From assembly GCA_947492925.1 (NCBI GenBank), contig CANLOQ010000005.1, positions 124,001 through 188,000 on the forward strand: 64,000 nucleotides of DNA, in the 5' to 3' direction. Origin of the DNA: an uncultured Sulfitobacter sp. GTDB lineage: Bacteria > Pseudomonadota > Alphaproteobacteria > Rhodobacterales > Rhodobacteraceae. The notes beneath the pieces are model-generated. The model searched no databases. It had not been told where the DNA came from and was given only the letters and a program-made list of their open reading frames with translations. Every line of letters begins with the position of its first letter. Positions within the stretch are counted from its first letter, which is position 1. Of this stretch, positions 7,423 through 16,504 are shown piece after piece. Both the position numbers and the translations under genes were made by a program.

Positions 7423-7824
7423 ATGAATACACCCAACACGCCACCGCATCCCGATTTGCCCCGCCTACGCAAACTGGCCACGCGCATGGACAGCGCCTAC
7501 CGTTTGCCTATCATCGGCGTGCGCGTGGGCTGGGATGCCATCCTTGGGCTGGTGCCCGGCATCGGCGATTTGCTGGCGCTTGCACCATCCGCCTATATTC
7601 TGAAAGAAGCGCACCGCCTTGGGGCATCCATACCTCTGCTTGCGCGCATGGGCCTGAACGCGGGAATTGACGTCGCCATCGGCGCAATTCCCTTGGTCGG
7701 CGACGTATTCGACATCGGATGGCGGTCCAAAACCCGCAATGTGGACCTGCTTGAAGCGCATCTGAAAAAGCAGACGGCAAAAACAGAAAAGGCCGCATCG
7801 CTGCGGCCCTTCCCTCATTCCTGA
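7423..7824 (+). CDS. DUF4112 small membrane protein
   Basis: 133 residues from the ATG at 7423. The core GWDAILGLVPGIGDLLAL and later IPLVGDVFDIGWRSKTRN are the conserved DUF4112 marks, with hydrophobic segments at about residues 45-65 and 85-105. It lies 37 bases after the TfoX-domain gene on the same strand. Function is unknown. Its last codons overlap the stem of the ndk terminator on the other strand. Confidence 0.8.
   Translation: MNTPNTPPHPDLPRLRKLATRMDSAYRLPIIGVRVGWDAILGLVPGIGDLLALAPSAYILKEAHRLGASIPLLARMGLNAGIDVAIGAIPLVGDVFDIGWRSKTRNVDLLEAHLKKQTAKTEKAASLRPFPHS
7779..7808 (-). terminator. intrinsic terminator of ndk, inside the end of the DUF4112 gene
   Basis: Arms GGCCGCA (7791-7797) and TGCGGCC (7802-7808) with a 4-base loop. 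Read on the minus strand it is followed by TTTTCTGTTTTT (7790-7779). It starts 30 bases past the ndk stop codon, inside the final codons of the convergent gene. Confidence 0.8.
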
Positions 7825-7837
7825 CCGTCAGGACGGC

Positions 7838-8260
7838 TTAGCCAACCAGTTCAAGGCCCGAGAAGAAATAGGCAATCTCTTCTTTCGCTGTCTCAGGCGC
7901 GTCGGACCCGTGTACGGAGTTCTCACCAACGCTTTCCGCGAACTCGGCGCGGATCGTGCCGGCAGCAGCATCCGCAGGGTTTGTGGCACCCATCACTTCA
8001 CGGTTCTTGGCAATGGCATCTTCGCCTTCCAGAACCTGCGCAACAATCGGCGCAGAGGCCATGAATTCGCACAGCTCGTCATAGAACGGACGCTCGGCGT
8101 GAACTTTGTAAAACTCACCGGCCTGTGCTTTGCTAAGGTGAATGCGCTTGGATGCGACAACGCGCAGGCCCGCGTCCTCAAACTTTTTAACAATCGCACC
8201 TGTCAAGTTGCGCTTGGTTGCATCGGGTTTGATGATCGAAAATGTACGCTCAAGGGCCAT
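7838..8260 (-). CDS. ndk: nucleoside diphosphate kinase
   Basis: 140 residues, the exact family length. [18 protein letters not shown] at the N-terminus and the active-site motif [16 protein letters not shown] with its phospho-acceptor histidine are diagnostic. It balances nucleoside triphosphate pools by moving the gamma phosphate from ATP to other NDPs. ATG at 8260 follows AAAGGAG; an in-frame ATG 15 codons upstream would add a non-conserved tail. Single-gene unit with its own terminator. Confidence 0.98.
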   Translation of the reverse strand: MALERTFSIIKPDATKRNLTGAIVKKFEDAGLRVVASKRIHLSKAQAGEFYKVHAERPFYDELCEFMASAPIVAQVLEGEDAIAKNREVMGATNPADAAAGTIRAEFAESVGENSVHGSDAPETAKEEIAYFFSGLELVG

Positions 8261-8390
8261 GTGGCTTGCTCCTTTGGGGGTGTTGAATTTGGCGCTCCCT
8301 AACATGGGCTATGGCGCATGAAAACCCGTGAATGATCCACTTTTCCGGTTCTGAACCCCGAAAATCAAAGGCCCTCCTATCGCGCCTCTG

Positions 8391-9383
8391 TCAAAGTGCC
8401 GACGCACCCGCCTGCAAATGCTGGCGCGCCTCCCGGTATATCTCTTCCACAATATCTGCGGCGGGCATTACCTCGCGGACCTGCGCTACACCCTGCCCCG
8501 ACCAAAGCGACATCGCCTCGATATCTCCGCTAGAGCCCTCCAGCGGAGTATAGCTTTCATAGCGCACCACCGGACCGCCACCGGGCCTTTGGCCAATCTC
8601 CTCGCCTTCCTGCGCCCTTTTGCCCGGTGCCGGATATCCCGCTGCGGCCCATGCCCGCGACGTCGAATTACTCAGCGTTCGGTGCGGTGCATCCGGCCAT
8701 GTCACGTCATAAAGGTCATGGGCCCACTGGGTATCGGCTTCCGACGCGTCCAGAATGCGCTTGCGGTATGTCTCATGGATTGTGGCCTCTGTGCTCGCCA
8801 GAAAGCGCGTCCCGATCAGGACACCGGATGCACCCAGCATCATCGCCGCCGCCATGCCCCGCCCGTCGCCAATGCCACCCGCTGCGATCACGGGGATATT
8901 GACCGCATCCGCCACCGCCGGGATCAGCGCCATGCTGGCCACCTGCCCCCAGACATGGCCGCCCGCTTCCCAACCTTGTGCGACAATCACATCTGCGCCG
9001 GCGTCTTCGGCCACGCGGGCCTCCTGTGCGCTCCCAACGCTCATCAGAACGGTCAACCCACCCGCCTTTGCGCGCGCAATGGCCGAGGGTTCCATCCCCC
9101 AGAACAGCGATACCCCGTGAGCGCCTTTTTCTATGCACACCTCAAGCTGTTCTTGGTACGGGAACGACAGGTTCAGATTGATGGCAAAAGGCCGGTCCGT
9201 CAGCGCCCGAACGGCGTCTATCCCGGCGGTTACGGCAGCACCTGATCGTCCCCAAAGCGGAATAACACCGTATCCGCCCGCATTGCACACTGCCGCCACC
9301 AGATCAGGGCCAGCAGCACCTGCCATCGGTGCCGACAGGATCGGCTTTTCGATACTCAAAACATCCAAAACAGCGTTGCCCAT
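8391..9383 (-). CDS. nitronate monooxygenase / 2-nitropropane dioxygenase-like flavoprotein
   Basis: 330 residues. N-terminal PILSAPMAGAAGPDLVAAVCNAGGYG, a central VIVAQGWEAGGHVWG stretch containing the catalytic-type histidine, and PVIAAGGIGDGRGMAAAMMLGASGVLIGTRFL, the FMN phosphate-binding part of the TIM barrel. The family oxidises alkyl nitronates using FMN and oxygen; some members are enoyl-ACP reductases (FabK). The start at 9383 gives the normal N-terminus. Divergent from the ABC-F gene. Confidence 0.85.
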   Translation of the reverse strand: MGNAVLDVLSIEKPILSAPMAGAAGPDLVAAVCNAGGYGVIPLWGRSGAAVTAGIDAVRALTDRPFAINLNLSFPYQEQLEVCIEKGAHGVSLFWGMEPSAIARAKAGGLTVLMSVGSAQEARVAEDAGADVIVAQGWEAGGHVWGQVASMALIPAVADAVNIPVIAAGGIGDGRGMAAAMMLGASGVLIGTRFLASTEATIHETYRKRILDASEADTQWAHDLYDVTWPDAPHRTLSNSTSRAWAAAGYPAPGKRAQEGEEIGQRPGGGPVVRYESYTPLEGSSGDIEAMSLWSGQGVAQVREVMPAADIVEEIYREARQHLQAGASAL

Positions 9384-9505
9384 GCGTCTTCCCCCAATAT
9401 CCGGCCCCATTGGGCGCGCGAAGGATGCGCCTGTCAATCAAAGCAGCACCGCAACAGCAGCAAAGCCGCATTGACCCTGCCCGATCCTTGCGTCACACCG
9501 CGCCC

Positions 9506-11365
9506 ATGTTACGCATTTCAGAAATCAACTATTCCGTCGAAGGCCGCCCCTTGTTCGAGGAAGCCTCCGCCGTGATCCCCGAAGGTCACAAGGTCGGTCT
9601 TGTGGGCCGCAATGGTGCTGGCAAAACCACATTGTTCCGCATCATCCGTGGCGAATTGGGGCTGGACGCCGGTGCCATCTCCCTGCCCTCGCGCGCCAAG
9701 ATCGGTGGCGTGGCCCAAGAGGTGCCTTCCTCCGAGACTTCCCTGCTCGACACCGTGCTGGAGGCCGACACCGAACGCGCCGCCCTGATGGCCGAGGCGG
9801 ATACCGCCACTGATCCCGCGCGCATCGCTGACATCCAGTCGCGCCTTGCCGACATCGACGCCTGGTCCGCCGAAGGCCGCGCGTCTTCCATCCTCAAGGG
9901 TCTGGGGTTCGAGGTCGAAGAACAGCAAATGCCCTGCTCCGCCTTTTCGGGCGGCTGGCGCATGCGCGTGGCGCTTGCCGGTGTCCTTTTTGCCCAGCCC
10001 GATCTCCTGCTGCTGGACGAACCAACAAACTATCTGGATCTTGAAGGCTCCATTTGGCTCGAACAATACCTCGCCAAATACCCCCACACGGTCATCATCA
10101 TCAGCCACGATCGTGGCCTTCTGAACCGCGCCGTCAACGGCATCCTGCATCTCGAAGAACGCAAGCTGACCTTCTATCAGGGGCCCTACGACCAATTCGC
10201 CCGCCAGCGCGCCGAACAGCGCGCCGTACAGGCCGCGATGGCCAAGAAGCAACAGGCCCGCCGCGATCACATGCAGGCGTTTGTGGACCGTTTCAAAGCC
10301 AAGGCATCCAAGGCGAAACAGGCGCAGTCCCGCCTCAAGATGATCGAAAAGATGGACATGATCGCCAGCCCCGAACAGGCGGCCAAACGCGTGTTCACCT
10401 TCCCAGAGCCCGAGGAACTTTCGCCCCCGATCATCCATATCGAAGGCGGCTCGGTAGGCTATACCGACGATACCCCCGTCCTGTCGCGCCTGAACCTGCG
10501 CATCGATCAGGATGATCGCATCGCATTGCTGGGTAAGAACGGTCAGGGCAAATCCACCCTCTCCAAACTGCTGTCGGACCGACTGATCCTGATGGGCGGT
10601 AAGGCAATCAAGGCCAACAAACTGCGCATCGGCTTTTTCGCCCAGCATCAGGTGGACGAGCTGCACGTGAATGAAACCCCGCTGCAACACATGATCAGCG
10701 CCCGCCCCGGCGTGCTGCATTCCAAACTGCGCGCCCAGATGGCTGGCTTTGGCCTTGGCCCCGATCAGGCCGAAACCGAGGTTGGTCGCCTGTCGGGGGG
10801 ACAAAAGGCACGCCTGTCGCTGCTCCTCGCCACGCTCGACGCGCCGCATCTGCTGATCTTGGATGAGCCGACAAACCACCTTGATATCGAAAGCCGCGAG
10901 GCGCTGGTCGAGGCGCTCACGCAATACTCAGGTGCCGTCATCCTTGTCAGCCACGATATGCATCTTCTCAGCATGGTCGCGGACCGGCTCTGGCTTGTCT
11001 CGAATGGCACGGTCGTCCCGTACGAGGACGATCTGGAAACCTACCGAAAAATGCTGCTGACGCCCGCGAAACCTGTCAGCAAGAACCAAAAACCCAAAGA
11101 GCAGCCCAAGGAAAAGCGCGCCAGCCGCGACGAGATCCTGGCCCTGCGCGCCGAAGTACGCAAATCCGAAGCACGCCTCGAAAAGATCAACGAAATGCGC
11201 GACAAGCTGGCCAAAAAACTGGCCGACCCCGCGCTCTACGAAGATACCAAAGTGGGCGAGCTTGAAGTCTGGAACAAGAAGTACGCCGAAGTGATGAACG
11301 CACTTGAACGCGCCGAAACCCTCTGGATGCAGGCACAGGAAAAACTCGAACGGGCCAGCGCCTGA
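9506..11365 (+). CDS. ABC-F family ATPase (Uup/YheS-like)
   Basis: 619 residues with two ABC cassettes and no membrane segments. Walker A sites GRNGAGKTTL and GKNGQGKSTL, two signature regions (FSGGWRMR and LSGGQKAR), Walker B LLLDEPTNYLDLEG and LILDEPTNHLDIES, the latter being the ABC-F form. A charged linker (about 240-300) joins them and a coiled-coil C-terminus rich in Lys/Glu ends the protein. ABC-F proteins act on the ribosome E site to relieve stalled translation. It is one of two ABC-F genes in this window. ATG 9506 begins the first domain; the in-frame upstream extension overlaps the divergent gene. Confidence 0.9.
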   Translation: MLRISEINYSVEGRPLFEEASAVIPEGHKVGLVGRNGAGKTTLFRIIRGELGLDAGAISLPSRAKIGGVAQEVPSSETSLLDTVLEADTERAALMAEADTATDPARIADIQSRLADIDAWSAEGRASSILKGLGFEVEEQQMPCSAFSGGWRMRVALAGVLFAQPDLLLLDEPTNYLDLEGSIWLEQYLAKYPHTVIIISHDRGLLNRAVNGILHLEERKLTFYQGPYDQFARQRAEQRAVQAAMAKKQQARRDHMQAFVDRFKAKASKAKQAQSRLKMIEKMDMIASPEQAAKRVFTFPEPEELSPPIIHIEGGSVGYTDDTPVLSRLNLRIDQDDRIALLGKNGQGKSTLSKLLSDRLILMGGKAIKANKLRIGFFAQHQVDELHVNETPLQHMISARPGVLHSKLRAQMAGFGLGPDQAETEVGRLSGGQKARLSLLLATLDAPHLLILDEPTNHLDIESREALVEALTQYSGAVILVSHDMHLLSMVADRLWLVSNGTVVPYEDDLETYRKMLLTPAKPVSKNQKPKEQPKEKRASRDEILALRAEVRKSEARLEKINEMRDKLAKKLADPALYEDTKVGELEVWNKKYAEVMNALERAETLWMQAQEKLERASA

Positions 11366-11366
11366 C

Positions 11367-11430
11367 CCTTCATCTTTCCAAATACAATTCCGGGGAGTCA
11401 GCTTGCTGACGGGGCAGAGCCCCCAAAAAA
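11367..11430 (+). repeat. intergenic repeat element with two hairpins
   Basis: Begins with CTTCATCTTTCCAAATACAA (11369-11388), followed by GTCAGC-TT-GCTGAC (11397-11410) and GGGGC-AGA-GCCCC (11411-11423), then six A. A close copy of the first part occurs at 46888. From memory, elements of this look are frequent between genes in Rhodobacterales; they may be 3' ends of transcripts. Confidence 0.5.
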
Positions 11431-11467
11431 CGGAACGGGCGCAGCCCACAATCGGACAACCGAAGCT

Positions 11468-12100
11468 ATGGAACTCGACACCGCCTATATGATCACTGCA
11501 CTGGTCACCATGTTCGTGGTGATTGACCCCATCGGCATCGCGCCGCTGTTTCTGGCGCTGACCACGGGCATGACTACCGCCGCGCGCCGCCGTGTGGCAA
11601 TCAATGCCACGGTGATCGCTGGCATTATCCTGCTTCTGTTTGCCCTCTTCGGTGAGGCTGTGCTGGGGTTCATCGGCATTTCCATGCCCGCCTTTCGCAT
11701 TGCGGGCGGCATCCTTTTGTTTCTGACTGCCCTGGACATGCTGTTCGAACGGCGCAGCAAGCGCCGCGAGGACCGCACCGAAGGGGAGACCATTGACGAT
11801 CCGTCCGTCTTCCCTCTTGCCATTCCGCTTATTGCAGGTCCCGGCTCGATTGCGTCGATCATTCTGCTTATCGGGGAAAAACCCGGGGGCGAAGGTCTGG
11901 TGATGGTGCTTGGCATCACTGCACTGACGCTGATTGCCCTTGTGCTTATTCTGCTGGCCAGCAGCTCGCTCGACAGGCTGATCGGCAAAAAGGGCATTGA
12001 CGTGATCACCCGCATCCTTGGCATGTTGCTGGCCGCCCTGTCGGTCCAGTTCGTGCTGGACGGGCTGGCCGCTTTCGGTTTTGGCCCCGGCCCCACCTGA
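11468..12100 (+). CDS. MarC-family integral membrane protein
   Basis: 210 residues with about six membrane helices. VVIDPIGIAPLFLALT near residue 18 and the central FPLAIPLIAGPGSIASIIL are the paired MarC family motifs. The family was once linked to multiple antibiotic resistance but its function is not established; transport is likely from topology. It is about 100 bases after the ABC-F gene and precedes a retropepsin-like gene. Confidence 0.85.
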   Translation: MELDTAYMITALVTMFVVIDPIGIAPLFLALTTGMTTAARRRVAINATVIAGIILLLFALFGEAVLGFIGISMPAFRIAGGILLFLTALDMLFERRSKRREDRTEGETIDDPSVFPLAIPLIAGPGSIASIILLIGEKPGGEGLVMVLGITALTLIALVLILLASSSLDRLIGKKGIDVITRILGMLLAALSVQFVLDGLAAFGFGPGPT

Positions 12101-12125
12101 CTTTTTGCGCGCCCGTCCCTATATA
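12097..12125 (+). promoter_or_regulatory. possible promoter of the aspartic protease gene
   Basis: CTGACT at 12097-12102, 17-base spacer, TATATA at 12120-12125, 27 bases before the ATG at 12152. The -35 hexamer overlaps the marC stop codon. Pattern-based only. Confidence 0.35.
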
Positions 12126-12151
12126 ACTTTCAACCCAACGGACGGACCCGC

Positions 12152-12733
12152 ATGAGCAATATTGAAACCGGAAATCTGATCTATCTCATCGTGCTGCTGG
12201 CTATGGTCGCAGGCTGGTTCTTCATGCAATCGCGTGAGGGCCTGAACAAAACCCTGCAATATGCCGCCGTATGGGCCATGATCTTTATCGGAGGGGCCGC
12301 CGCCGTGGGTCTTTGGCAGGACATCAGCCGGGATGCCCGCGTGCCACAGATGACGGTCGCGGGCAGTGATCAGATCATCGTGCCCCGCGCCCGCGACGGG
12401 CATTACTACCTCACAGCACAGATCAACGAGGCACCAATCCGGTTTGTTGTTGATACCGGTGCCACCGATATGGTCCTGACGCAGGCTGACGCCGCCCGCG
12501 CGGGTGTTGATCTGGACAGTCTCGCCTATCTGGGCCGGGCCAATACGGCCAACGGCGAGGTGCGCACCGCCTTTGTGCGGCTGGATGAAGTCCAGCTGGG
12601 CCGTGTGGTTGACCGCGATGTTTCCGCAGTTGTGAACGAAGGTCAGATGGAACAAAGCCTGCTGGGCATGGGATATCTGCAACGCTGGGGCCGGATTGAA
12701 ATTGCGGGGGGCGAGCTTATCCTGACGCGCTAA
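12152..12733 (+). CDS. retropepsin-like (clan AA) aspartic protease, membrane anchored
   Basis: 193 residues. Two N-terminal hydrophobic segments (about 6-24 and 37-55) are followed by a periplasmic single-lobe aspartic protease domain: FVVDTGATDMVLT carries the catalytic DTGA, and LLGMGYLQRWGRIEI is the conserved second motif. One lobe means it should act as a dimer, like other TIGR02281-type proteins. Substrate unknown; a role in envelope processing is inferred from topology. Confidence 0.82.
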   Translation: MSNIETGNLIYLIVLLAMVAGWFFMQSREGLNKTLQYAAVWAMIFIGGAAAVGLWQDISRDARVPQMTVAGSDQIIVPRARDGHYYLTAQINEAPIRFVVDTGATDMVLTQADAARAGVDLDSLAYLGRANTANGEVRTAFVRLDEVQLGRVVDRDVSAVVNEGQMEQSLLGMGYLQRWGRIEIAGGELILTR

Positions 12734-12806
12734 TCCGTGTCAGCGCCCGAAACACGCACTTCATCCTTAAACTTCGTCAGTACACCCGACGTTCAACCGC
12801 CTCATG

Positions 12807-13271
12807 CTAGAAGGCACCGCTCTCCAGTAAACGCAAGCGCGGCTTGTGCCGGGCGTTGTAGAGATAGCGTGCCCAAAGCGCAAAAACCGGCGTTGCCCAA
12901 CCGGCGTCGATTTCAACATGATCACGCAGGCGGCTTCCGTTCTCCGTGGGAACAACCTGCATCCTGTGGTGCCAGCTTTTGACACCCGCGCCAATTTCCT
13001 GCGACTGCATGATCATCGTTTCGCCGTCGCATTTGAGTATTTCCATTCGGTAGGGTTGGTTTGGCAGAACACCAAAAAGCGACACACCAACATCCAGTTT
13101 CTGGCCTGTCTGCACATGCCCTTCCGGCAATCCATCAAAAGCGACGATGCCTTTCATAACACGCGCCAGCGCATCGTAACTGGTGGCAAGAGACCAGAGC
13201 CGGTCTGCCTCCACCGGATAGAAGAAATCCGTTTCGATCAATTTCACAGAAACACAGCCCCCCGGATGCAA
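12807..13271 (-). CDS. SRPBCC / START-like domain protein
   Basis: Up to 154 residues. The pattern of a strand, a helix with W and LA (DRLWSLATSYDALARV), long antiparallel strands and a C-terminal helix (ALWARYLYNARHKPRLRLL) is that of the SRPBCC hydrophobic-ligand-binding fold (polyketide cyclase/START-like). The ATG at 13271 is shown; a GTG eight codons in (13247), preceded by a GGGGGG tract, is also possible. Ligand unknown. Same strand as holC and pepA but separated by 35 bases, so cotranscription is possible. Confidence 0.65.
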   Translation of the reverse strand: MHPGGCVSVKLIETDFFYPVEADRLWSLATSYDALARVMKGIVAFDGLPEGHVQTGQKLDVGVSLFGVLPNQPYRMEILKCDGETMIMQSQEIGAGVKSWHHRMQVVPTENGSRLRDHVEIDAGWATPVFALWARYLYNARHKPRLRLLESGAF

Positions 13272-13306
13272 GACAGATAGCCGTCACCCATATCGCAGCA
13301 TCCCAC

Positions 13307-13762
13307 CTATGTTTCCGCCTTCTTTTCCCAACGGCCCGATTCTTCTGACCAGTATTGCGCTGACGCACCGGCGTCCTTCAGCGCTTTCCATTGTCCCCGC
13401 GCCACGTTGAGCGCCGCTTCATCCTCGCCGTCAAACAAAACGCAAACCCTGTCCAGTGCTGCCACCTCCGACGCAGACACATCCGCGCCATGCACAGACA
13501 TCACGCAGTTTGCATCATTCCCCGCGTCACCCGTCGTCAACAAAACAGGCTGATCCGCGTCATGCGCACCGCCAGCCATGCCGTGCGGCAGAAACCCTGC
13601 TTCGGGGCCCAGCCAGAGGGCACGATCCAGCGCCGCCAGCCCGTCTGTGTCGCGCCCGCGCACCGCAACCCGCCAGCCGTTCTCCAACGACTTTTCCAGC
13701 AGCATCCTCAGAGTATCAGCCAGAGGTCTGCGGGTCAGGTGATAAAAGTACGCCGCACCCAC
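13307..13762 (-). CDS. holC: DNA polymerase III chi subunit
   Basis: 151 residues from a GTG one base after the pepA stop codon (an upstream ATG at 13777 would overlap pepA). VGAAYFYHLTRRPLADTLRMLLEKSLENGWRVAVRG is typical of HolC, as is ALWLGPEAGFLPHG with its LW..G..FLPHG motif. Chi links the clamp loader to SSB during replication. The pepA-holC pairing is common in alphaproteobacteria and is translationally close here. Confidence 0.93.
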   Translation of the reverse strand: MGAAYFYHLTRRPLADTLRMLLEKSLENGWRVAVRGRDTDGLAALDRALWLGPEAGFLPHGMAGGAHDADQPVLLTTGDAGNDANCVMSVHGADVSASEVAALDRVCVLFDGEDEAALNVARGQWKALKDAGASAQYWSEESGRWEKKAET

Positions 13763-13763
13763 G

Positions 13764-15236
13764 TCAGTCGCTCTCAAACATATCGGACACCAGACGGTTC
13801 AGCGCCGCAACGCCCCATCCCGTTGCCCCGGCAGGTGCCAGCGCTGTTTCGGATTTCACCGACGCAACGCCGGCAATATCAAGGTGAATCCAAGGCGTCC
13901 CGTCCTTCACAAAGCGCTGCAGGAATTGCGCCGCCGTCACCGATCCGGCCGCACGTCCGCCAATGTTTTTCATATCCGCAATCCGGCTTTTCAACAGGTC
14001 ATCGTAGGCCTGTCCCAGCGGCATGCGCCACGCGCCTTCGCCTTCAGTCTCTGCCGCTTTGAGAAAGGCTTTGCAAAGCGTGTCGTCGTTGGAAAAGACA
14101 CCTGCATTTTCGTGCCCCAGCCCAATGATAATCGCCCCCGTTAGGGTCGCCAGATCAATCATGCCTGCCGGTTCAAACCGCTCCTGTGCATACCACATCA
14201 CGTCACACAGCACCAAACGACCTTCGGCGTCCGTGTTGATTACCTCAACAGTATCCCCTTTCATTGACCGGATCACATCACCGGGCCGCACCGCGTTGCC
14301 AGATGGCATATTCTCGACCAATCCAACCAGCCCCACGACATTCGCCTTGGCCTTGCGCAACGCCAGCGCACGCATGGCACCCGCCACAACACCCGCACCG
14401 CCCATATCCATCGTCATGTCTTCCATGCCCGCCCCGGGCTTGAGGCTGATGCCGCCGGTGTCAAAGACGACGCCTTTTCCCACCAGCGCCAGCGGCGCGT
14501 CATCCTTCGCGCCGCCCTTCCATTGCATGACAACAACTTTGGACGGGCTGTCTGATCCCTGCCCAACACACAAAAGTGTGCGCATTCCGAGCTTTGCAAG
14601 CTCATCTTCATCTAAAACTTCAACGTCCAGACCCAAATCGCGCATTTCGGCCAGCTGATCGGCAAAGCTTGTAGTGGTCAGCACATTCGCGGGCGCATTG
14701 GTCAGATCGCGCGTAAAAAACGCACCCTCCGCAATCGCCATCAACGGTGCTGCCTCGGCTTTCGCCTCATCCGGCTTGCTGCACATTACCGTCACGGCAC
14801 CTTCACGATCCTTTGGTTCGCTTTTCTGGTCCTGATAAGCATAATCGCGCATCGCCAGACCGAAGGAGACCTCTGCCACGCGTTTGGCATTGCCCGCCAA
14901 TACCAACACATCAGCCGTGCCGCGCGTTTTGGCCAAGGACGCCCCGGCACGGCGCGCGGCCGTCTGATCTGCCCTGCGCGGGAGGTGCACCACGTCCACC
15001 GCTTCCGCCGCCATGCCCGCCGGATAGGCCAAAACCAGCGCATCACCGGGCTTGGATTTGGCAAACTTCGGACCTTCGACCAGACGCGCCAAAGCTCCCT
15101 TCACCAGCTTGTTCACCCGCCGCGCGCCGGTATCCAAACGCCCCTCCGGGTCCACAAAAACGGCCACTCGGCCCTCAAAACCAGCGATCTGGTCAATATC
15201 GGTGTCGGTGAATGAGATGGGGGTCAGCGTGGTCAT
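13764..15236 (-). CDS. pepA: leucyl aminopeptidase (M17)
   Basis: 490 residues. The M17 signature NTDAEGRLVL is present with the metal-binding region VGKGVVFDTGGISLKPGAGM and DMGGAGVVAGAM. It removes N-terminal residues from peptides in the cytoplasm with two metal ions; some PepA proteins also bind DNA. ATG 15236 gives the standard N-terminal macro-like domain. It is followed directly by holC, and divergent from lptF. Confidence 0.96.
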   Translation of the reverse strand: MTTLTPISFTDTDIDQIAGFEGRVAVFVDPEGRLDTGARRVNKLVKGALARLVEGPKFAKSKPGDALVLAYPAGMAAEAVDVVHLPRRADQTAARRAGASLAKTRGTADVLVLAGNAKRVAEVSFGLAMRDYAYQDQKSEPKDREGAVTVMCSKPDEAKAEAAPLMAIAEGAFFTRDLTNAPANVLTTTSFADQLAEMRDLGLDVEVLDEDELAKLGMRTLLCVGQGSDSPSKVVVMQWKGGAKDDAPLALVGKGVVFDTGGISLKPGAGMEDMTMDMGGAGVVAGAMRALALRKAKANVVGLVGLVENMPSGNAVRPGDVIRSMKGDTVEVINTDAEGRLVLCDVMWYAQERFEPAGMIDLATLTGAIIIGLGHENAGVFSNDDTLCKAFLKAAETEGEGAWRMPLGQAYDDLLKSRIADMKNIGGRAAGSVTAAQFLQRFVKDGTPWIHLDIAGVASVKSETALAPAGATGWGVAALNRLVSDMFESD

Positions 15237-15373
15237 GTCATGGGCCTTTGTTCGATTTCGACACAAGACCTAGCGCGCAACGCCAGCTATGACCAGTTAG
15301 CAGTTTTCCCCGCCCATATTTTGCTTTAGAGATTGAGACAAAACAGCCCGAACCGGCATCTTGGGGGACGCGA

Positions 15374-16504
15374 GTGGCACGACTAGACCGCTATATGCTG
15401 TCACAGCTTTTGCTGCTGTTTGGCTTTTTTGCGCTGGTGCTTGTAGCCTTGTTCTGGATCAATCGCGCCGTGGTGCTGTTTGACCGGCTGATCGGAGATG
15501 GGCAATCGGCCGTTGTATTTCTTGAGTTTACCGCGCTTGGTCTGCCCAAGCTGATCATCACGGTGCTGCCCATCGCCACGTTCGCCGCCGCCGTCTATGT
15601 CACCAACCGCATGTCACAGGAATCAGAAATTACCGTTCTGCAATCGACCGGGTCCAGCCCGTGGCGGCTGGCGCGTCCGGTGCTGGTTTTCGGTCTCTGC
15701 GTCGCCCTGATGATGAGCGTGCTCAGCCATTTTCTCGTGCCAATGGCGCAGGCACAACTGACCCAGCGCGAGAACGAGATTTCGCAAAACGTCACCGCCA
15801 GCCTGCTGCGCGAGGGGCGGTTCTTGCACCCCACCAAAAACGTCACCTTCTACACCCGCGTGATCGACGCTGACGGTGTGCTGCGCGACGTGTTCCTGTC
15901 GGACCGCCGTGATGCCGCCGAAGGCGTGATCTATACCGCCGCCGAAGCCTATCTTGTGCGCAACGGGACGGGCACGACCCTGATCATGGTTGATGGTCTG
16001 GCCCAAAGGCTGAACAAGGCGGACAAACGCTTGGCCACGGCAAAATTCCGCGACTTTTCATTCGACATCTCCACTTTGGTCAGCGAAGGCACCTCCGAAG
16101 TGCAATCCGCACCAAACATGATCTCCCCCCGTCTGCTGAGCAATTGGTCACAGATCGCCACATTGACAGGGGACACGCCCGGCATCATTGCCGAAGAACT
16201 ACACGCCCGCTTTGCCCAGCCGCTATTTTGCGTGGTGGCAGCACTGGTGGGCTTTGCAACGCTGCTGGCAGGTGGGTTCTCGCGCTTTGGGGTCTGGCGC
16301 GAGGTTGTTGTCGCCTTTGCCCTTCTGATCGCGATTGATGGCATCCGCGGGTCACTGGTGGACAGCGTGCGCAATGATGCGGCCCTTTGGCCGCTTTTAT
16401 ACGTGCCCTCTGCCGTAGGGGCCGCTTTGGTGGTTGCACTGCTTTGGCACACGGCCAATCCCGGCTGGCGCAACCGCTTGCGGCGCAAGGCGGTCGCCCC
16501 ATGA
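15374..16504 (+). CDS. lptF: LPS export permease LptF
   Basis: 376 residues from a GTG start after a GGGGGA ribosome site. Three N-terminal membrane helices, a periplasmic beta-jellyroll region (about residues 130-260) and three C-terminal helices match LptF. MARLDRYMLSQLLLLFGFFALVLV and FWINRAVVLFDRLIGDGQS are typical of the alphaproteobacterial form. With LptG and LptB it extracts LPS from the inner membrane. First gene of the lpt operon; overlaps lptG by four bases (ATGA). Confidence 0.95.
   Translation: MARLDRYMLSQLLLLFGFFALVLVALFWINRAVVLFDRLIGDGQSAVVFLEFTALGLPKLIITVLPIATFAAAVYVTNRMSQESEITVLQSTGSSPWRLARPVLVFGLCVALMMSVLSHFLVPMAQAQLTQRENEISQNVTASLLREGRFLHPTKNVTFYTRVIDADGVLRDVFLSDRRDAAEGVIYTAAEAYLVRNGTGTTLIMVDGLAQRLNKADKRLATAKFRDFSFDISTLVSEGTSEVQSAPNMISPRLLSNWSQIATLTGDTPGIIAEELHARFAQPLFCVVAALVGFATLLAGGFSRFGVWREVVVAFALLIAIDGIRGSLVDSVRNDAALWPLLYVPSAVGAALVVALLWHTANPGWRNRLRRKAVAP

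Noticed and set aside
9518-10924. Open frame of 468 codons antisense to the ABC-F gene
   Set aside because: It mirrors a well-conserved gene; GC-rich third positions leave long open antisense frames. Its product has no recognisable domain.
11397-11430. Double hairpin after the ABC-F gene as an intrinsic terminator
   Set aside because: It is followed by A rather than T on the plus strand, so it does not fit the standard form; listed as a repeat element instead.
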